Source: Bergeyella zoohelcum
Lineage (GTDB): Bacteria > Bacteroidota > Bacteroidia > Flavobacteriales > Weeksellaceae
Assembly: GCA_030523905.1 (NCBI GenBank)
Contig: JAUNHO010000029.1
Coordinates: forward strand, 2,256-8,894
Length of the DNA: 6,639 bases
Reading direction: 5' to 3'
The position numbers and the translations under genes are program-made. This document shows positions 4,174-6,639 of this stretch, in pieces. Numbering within the stretch: the stretch's first letter is position 1; each line of letters starts with the position of its first letter. The notes beneath the pieces were generated by a model. It made no database searches. It worked only from the letters and a program-made list of their open reading frames with translations, and was not told where the DNA came from.

Positions 4174-5676
4174 ATGTTTCATTTTATAAAGAAAAATATC
4201 GCTAAAATTTGGGCTAAACAACATACGAAAAACGCCCAGAAATTCAAGGATAATGCGGTGCAAGACCAAGAGCAATTATTGATTTCGTTGGTGCGTACGG
4301 CAGAGAAAACGCTATTTGGCAGAAGCCACCATTTTGAGGAGATAAAATCATCAAAGGATTTCCAAAACCGAGTTCCCATAGCTGATTATGAAGACCTAAA
4401 ACCCTATATAGAAAAGGTGAAACGAGGGCAAAGAAATATCCTTTGGACGCAGACTCCAGAGTATTTCGCCAAGACTTCTGGGACTACTTCTGGGGCGAAA
4501 TATATCCCCATTTCCAAGGAGGGAATGCCGTACCAAATCGCAGCGGCACAATCGGCAATTTTTCATTATATCTCACAAAAAAACAATGCTGATTTTATGA
4601 ACGGAAAGATGATTTTCCTGCAAGGTTCGCCCCAGTTGGAGGAGGTTTTTGGGATAAAAACAGGGCGGCTTTCAGGGATTGTGGCTCATCATATTCCTAA
4701 ATATTTGCAGAAAAATCGTTTGCCAAGCTATAAAACCAACTGCATAGAAGACTGGGAAACCAAGGTGGATAAAATAGTAGAGGAAACCGAAAAGGAAAAT
4801 ATGACCCTGATTTCGGGTATTCCGCCGTGGCTTATAATGTATTTTGAAAAACTAATAGACAAAAACGGCAAAAAAATCAAGGAACTTTTTCCAAATCTTC
4901 AGCTGATTATTACAGGTGGTGTGAATTACGAGCCTTATCGCGAAAAAATGGAGCAACTGCTCGGCGGTAAGGTGGATATTGTGCAGACTTTTCCAGCCAG
5001 TGAGGGTTTTTTTGCCTTTCAAGATGATTATCAGCAAGATGGGCTTTTGCTTCTGACCAATCACGGCATTTTCTACGAGTTTGTTCCGTTGGAAGATTTT
5101 GGCAAACCGAATGCCCAGCGTCTGACCTTGAAAGATATAGAACTAAACAAAGATTATGCTTTGATTCTGACGACCAATTCAGGGCTTTGGGCGTATTCCA
5201 TTGGCGATGTGGTGCGGTTTATTTCCAAAAATCCTTACCGAATTTTAGTCAGCGGTAGGACGAAGCATTACACCTCTGCATTTGGGGAGCATATCATTGC
5301 CTACGAGGTGGAAGAAGCGATGAAAAGGGCGGTAGAGCAGTTTCCGTGCCAGATTACAGAGTTCCACCTCGCTCCGCAGGTTACGCCAGAAAATGGCGAA
5401 CTTCCTTACCACGAATGGCTGATAGAATTTGAGCAAGAACCTGAAAAATTGGACGATTTCAGATTGAAATTAGATACCGAAATGCGAAATCTGAATGTCT
5501 ATTATGATGATTTAATCAAGGGGAATGTGCTTCAAACATTGAAGATTTCAAAGTTGAAGAAAAATGCGTTTCAAGACTACGCAAAATCCGAAGGGAAGCT
5601 GGGCGGACAAAACAAAATCCCTCGCCTAGCGAATGACAGGAAAATCGGCGATTTTTTGGCAGAGTATAGAAAGTAG
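4174..5676 (+). CDS. GH3-family acyl-acid amido synthetase homologue (ANL adenylating superfamily)
   Basis: A full-length, 500-residue cytosolic protein of the GH3 fold. Plant GH3 enzymes adenylate a carboxylic acid such as jasmonate or indole-acetate with ATP and then couple it to an amino acid. The nucleotide-binding motifs are present in order: KTSGTTSGAKYIPI (100-113, phosphate loop), TFPASEGFF (272-280) and TTNSGLWAYSIGDVVRF (333-349, with the conserved Gly344-Asp345). SGRTKHYTSAFGEH follows at about 360-374 and leads into the mobile C-terminal domain. Motif III reads YSIGD, where plant enzymes have YRxGD; a non-Arg residue there is, as far as I recall, usual in bacterial members. All the adenylation machinery appears intact, so an active enzyme is expected, but acid and amine substrates in Bacteroidota are unknown. 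The ATG at 4174 is the first in-frame start and is followed by a typical N-terminal helix (MFHFIKKNIAKIW). It has its own -7 box and stands between two terminator-like structures. Confidence 0.93.
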   Translation: MFHFIKKNIAKIWAKQHTKNAQKFKDNAVQDQEQLLISLVRTAEKTLFGRSHHFEEIKSSKDFQNRVPIADYEDLKPYIEKVKRGQRNILWTQTPEYFAKTSGTTSGAKYIPISKEGMPYQIAAAQSAIFHYISQKNNADFMNGKMIFLQGSPQLEEVFGIKTGRLSGIVAHHIPKYLQKNRLPSYKTNCIEDWETKVDKIVEETEKENMTLISGIPPWLIMYFEKLIDKNGKKIKELFPNLQLIITGGVNYEPYREKMEQLLGGKVDIVQTFPASEGFFAFQDDYQQDGLLLLTNHGIFYEFVPLEDFGKPNAQRLTLKDIELNKDYALILTTNSGLWAYSIGDVVRFISKNPYRILVSGRTKHYTSAFGEHIIAYEVEEAMKRAVEQFPCQITEFHLAPQVTPENGELPYHEWLIEFEQEPEKLDDFRLKLDTEMRNLNVYYDDLIKGNVLQTLKISKLKKNAFQDYAKSEGKLGGQNKIPRLANDRKIGDFLAEYRK

Positions 5677-5679
5677 AAG

Positions 5680-5716
5680 CCGAACATTGAAAATAAAAGG
5701 GGGATTTTCGGTTTTT
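5680..5716 (+). terminator. Weak candidate terminator after the GH3 gene
   Basis: Just past the GH3 stop, CCGAA (5680-5684) can pair with TTCGG (5707-5711) and GAAAAT (5689-5694) with ATTTTC (5704-5709). The second pairing uses most of the first one's right arm, so the two compete. A run of five T follows at 5712-5716. The stem is bulged and AT-rich, so termination may be incomplete and some GH3 transcripts could read into trpS. Confidence 0.3.
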
Positions 5717-5744
5717 GGTGATGATTTTTTGAAATAAAATTCCT

Positions 5745-5752
5745 TACTTTTG
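5745..5752 (+). promoter_or_regulatory. Putative trpS promoter -7 box (TAnnTTTG)
   Basis: TACTTTTG matches the Bacteroidota -7 consensus exactly. It would initiate near 5757 and leave a leader of about 20 bases before the ATG at 5779. There is no room for a T-box or attenuator in such a leader, so no tryptophan-dependent leader control is visible here. Confidence 0.5.
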
Positions 5753-5778
5753 CAAGATAATTCATTATAAACGCAAAA

Positions 5779-6639
5779 ATGTCAAGAATACTTACAGGAA
5801 TACAGGCTACGGGAACGCCACATTTGGGCAACCTTTTAGGGGCGATTATCCCAGCCATAGAGTTATCCAAAAAAGAAGAAAACGAATCTTTTCTTTTCAT
5901 CGCAAATATGCACACGCTTACGCAGATAAAAGATGCGGAGACGCTCAGAAGGAATACCTACGAGATTGCGGCGGCGTGGTTGGCTTTTGGTCTGGATACC
6001 GATAAAACCTACTTTTATCGCCAGAGTGATATTCCAGAAGTCTGCGAATTGTCTTGGTATTTGGCGTGTTTTTTTCCTTATCAAAGGCTTACTTTGGCAC
6101 ATTCGTTCAAGGATAAAGCGGATTATTTGGCGGACATCAACGCAGGGCTTTTCACCTATCCAGTCCTTATGGCGGCAGATATTTTGCTCTACGATGCGGA
6201 AATAGTCCCTGTGGGGAAAGACCAGCTTCAGCACCTTGAAATGGCGAGAGATATGGGAGCAAGATTCAATCATCAGATGGGGGAGACTTTCGTTTTGCCA
6301 CAGGCCGAGTTGCAGGAAAATACCAAGTATGTACCAGGAACGGACGGCAATAAAATGTCTAAGTCCAGAGGCAATCTCATCAATATTTTCTTACCAGAAA
6401 AACAACTGAAAAAGCAGATAATGTCCATAGAAACCGATTCTACGCCTTTGGAAGACCCTAAAAATCCAGATACTTGTAGAGTTTTCGCTATTTATTCTCT
6501 CATCGCAAATGAAACACAAACCGAAGAATTGAGAGCAAAATATTTAGCAGGAAACTTCGGCTATGGTCACGCAAAAACCGAACTGCTGAACCTTATCTTG
6601 GAAACCTATAAAACGCAACGAGAGAAGTTTGATTATTAT
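5779..6639 (+). CDS. trpS: Tryptophanyl-tRNA synthetase (partial, C-terminus off the right edge)
   Basis: A class I aminoacyl-tRNA synthetase that activates tryptophan with ATP and charges tRNA-Trp in the cytosol. 287 codons are visible. The class I HIGH-type signature is TPHLGN (13-18, within TGIQATGTPHLGNLLGA), and KMSKS is at 192-196 (GTDGNKMSKSRGN). Between them lie TYPVLMAADILLYDA (126-140) and VPVGKDQLQHLEMARD (143-158), characteristic of TrpRS rather than TyrRS. Family members are about 320-335 residues, so some 35-45 residues of the C-terminal helical domain fall outside the window. The start is the only one that gives the standard short N-terminus before the HIGH region. No frameshift was seen. 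It has its own -7 box 26 bases upstream, so it is probably independent of the GH3 gene, although read-through is possible. Confidence 0.97.
   Translation, partial: MSRILTGIQATGTPHLGNLLGAIIPAIELSKKEENESFLFIANMHTLTQIKDAETLRRNTYEIAAAWLAFGLDTDKTYFYRQSDIPEVCELSWYLACFFPYQRLTLAHSFKDKADYLADINAGLFTYPVLMAADILLYDAEIVPVGKDQLQHLEMARDMGARFNHQMGETFVLPQAELQENTKYVPGTDGNKMSKSRGNLINIFLPEKQLKKQIMSIETDSTPLEDPKNPDTCRVFAIYSLIANETQTEELRAKYLAGNFGYGHAKTELLNLILETYKTQREKFDYY

Noticed and set aside
5677..5778. T-box or tryptophan attenuator before trpS
   Set aside because: The predicted leader is only about 20 bases and no leader peptide with Trp codons or T-box sequence is present.
5863..6273. Overlapping ORFs on both strands within trpS
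   Set aside because: The TrpRS frame is intact with both class I signatures; the others are shadows.

Overview
The window looks like a chromosomal segment from a member of the Bacteroidota, most likely class Flavobacteriia, perhaps a Chryseobacterium/Elizabethkingia-type Weeksellaceae member (the family assignment is inference). Evidence: start codons lack Shine-Dalgarno sequences, matches to the Bacteroidota -7 promoter box TAnnTTTG precede most transcription units, the DNA is AT-rich, and the sigma, anti-sigma and GH3 proteins look like their Bacteroidota versions. I see no mobile element, tRNA, rRNA or CRISPR array.

Layout. The left third (1-2278) lies on the minus strand. It holds the first 458 codons of uvrB (nucleotide excision repair, running off the left edge), a small secreted lysine-rich protein with two copies of a 16-residue repeat, and a bacilliredoxin of the BrxA/BrxB (YphP/YqiW) family. 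The last two are each followed by a stem-loop that looks like an intrinsic terminator, so these three genes are probably separate transcripts. A 250-bp divergent intergenic region (2279-2528) separates this side from the plus-strand genes.

The centre (2529-4099) is a tight plus-strand operon: an ECF-type sigma factor, a single-pass membrane protein that is very probably its anti-sigma factor, and a short exported helical protein with CpxP/Spy-like features. The order sigma, membrane anti-sigma and periplasmic helical protein suggests an envelope-stress or metal-sensing circuit comparable in logic to CnrH/CnrY/CnrX. It ends at a clear terminator.

The right part holds a full-length GH3-family (ANL superfamily) acyl-acid amido synthetase homologue of unknown substrate, then trpS (tryptophanyl-tRNA synthetase), cut by the right edge about 40 codons short of its end. 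Both have their own TAnnTTTG box.

The items most worth following up are the cysteine-free sigma/anti-sigma/sensor module, the bacterial GH3 enzyme next to it, the small repeat protein whose two repeats differ only by synonymous changes, and the identical TAnnTTTG-N4-ATG spacing at uvrB and the GH3 gene, which suggests leaderless mRNAs.
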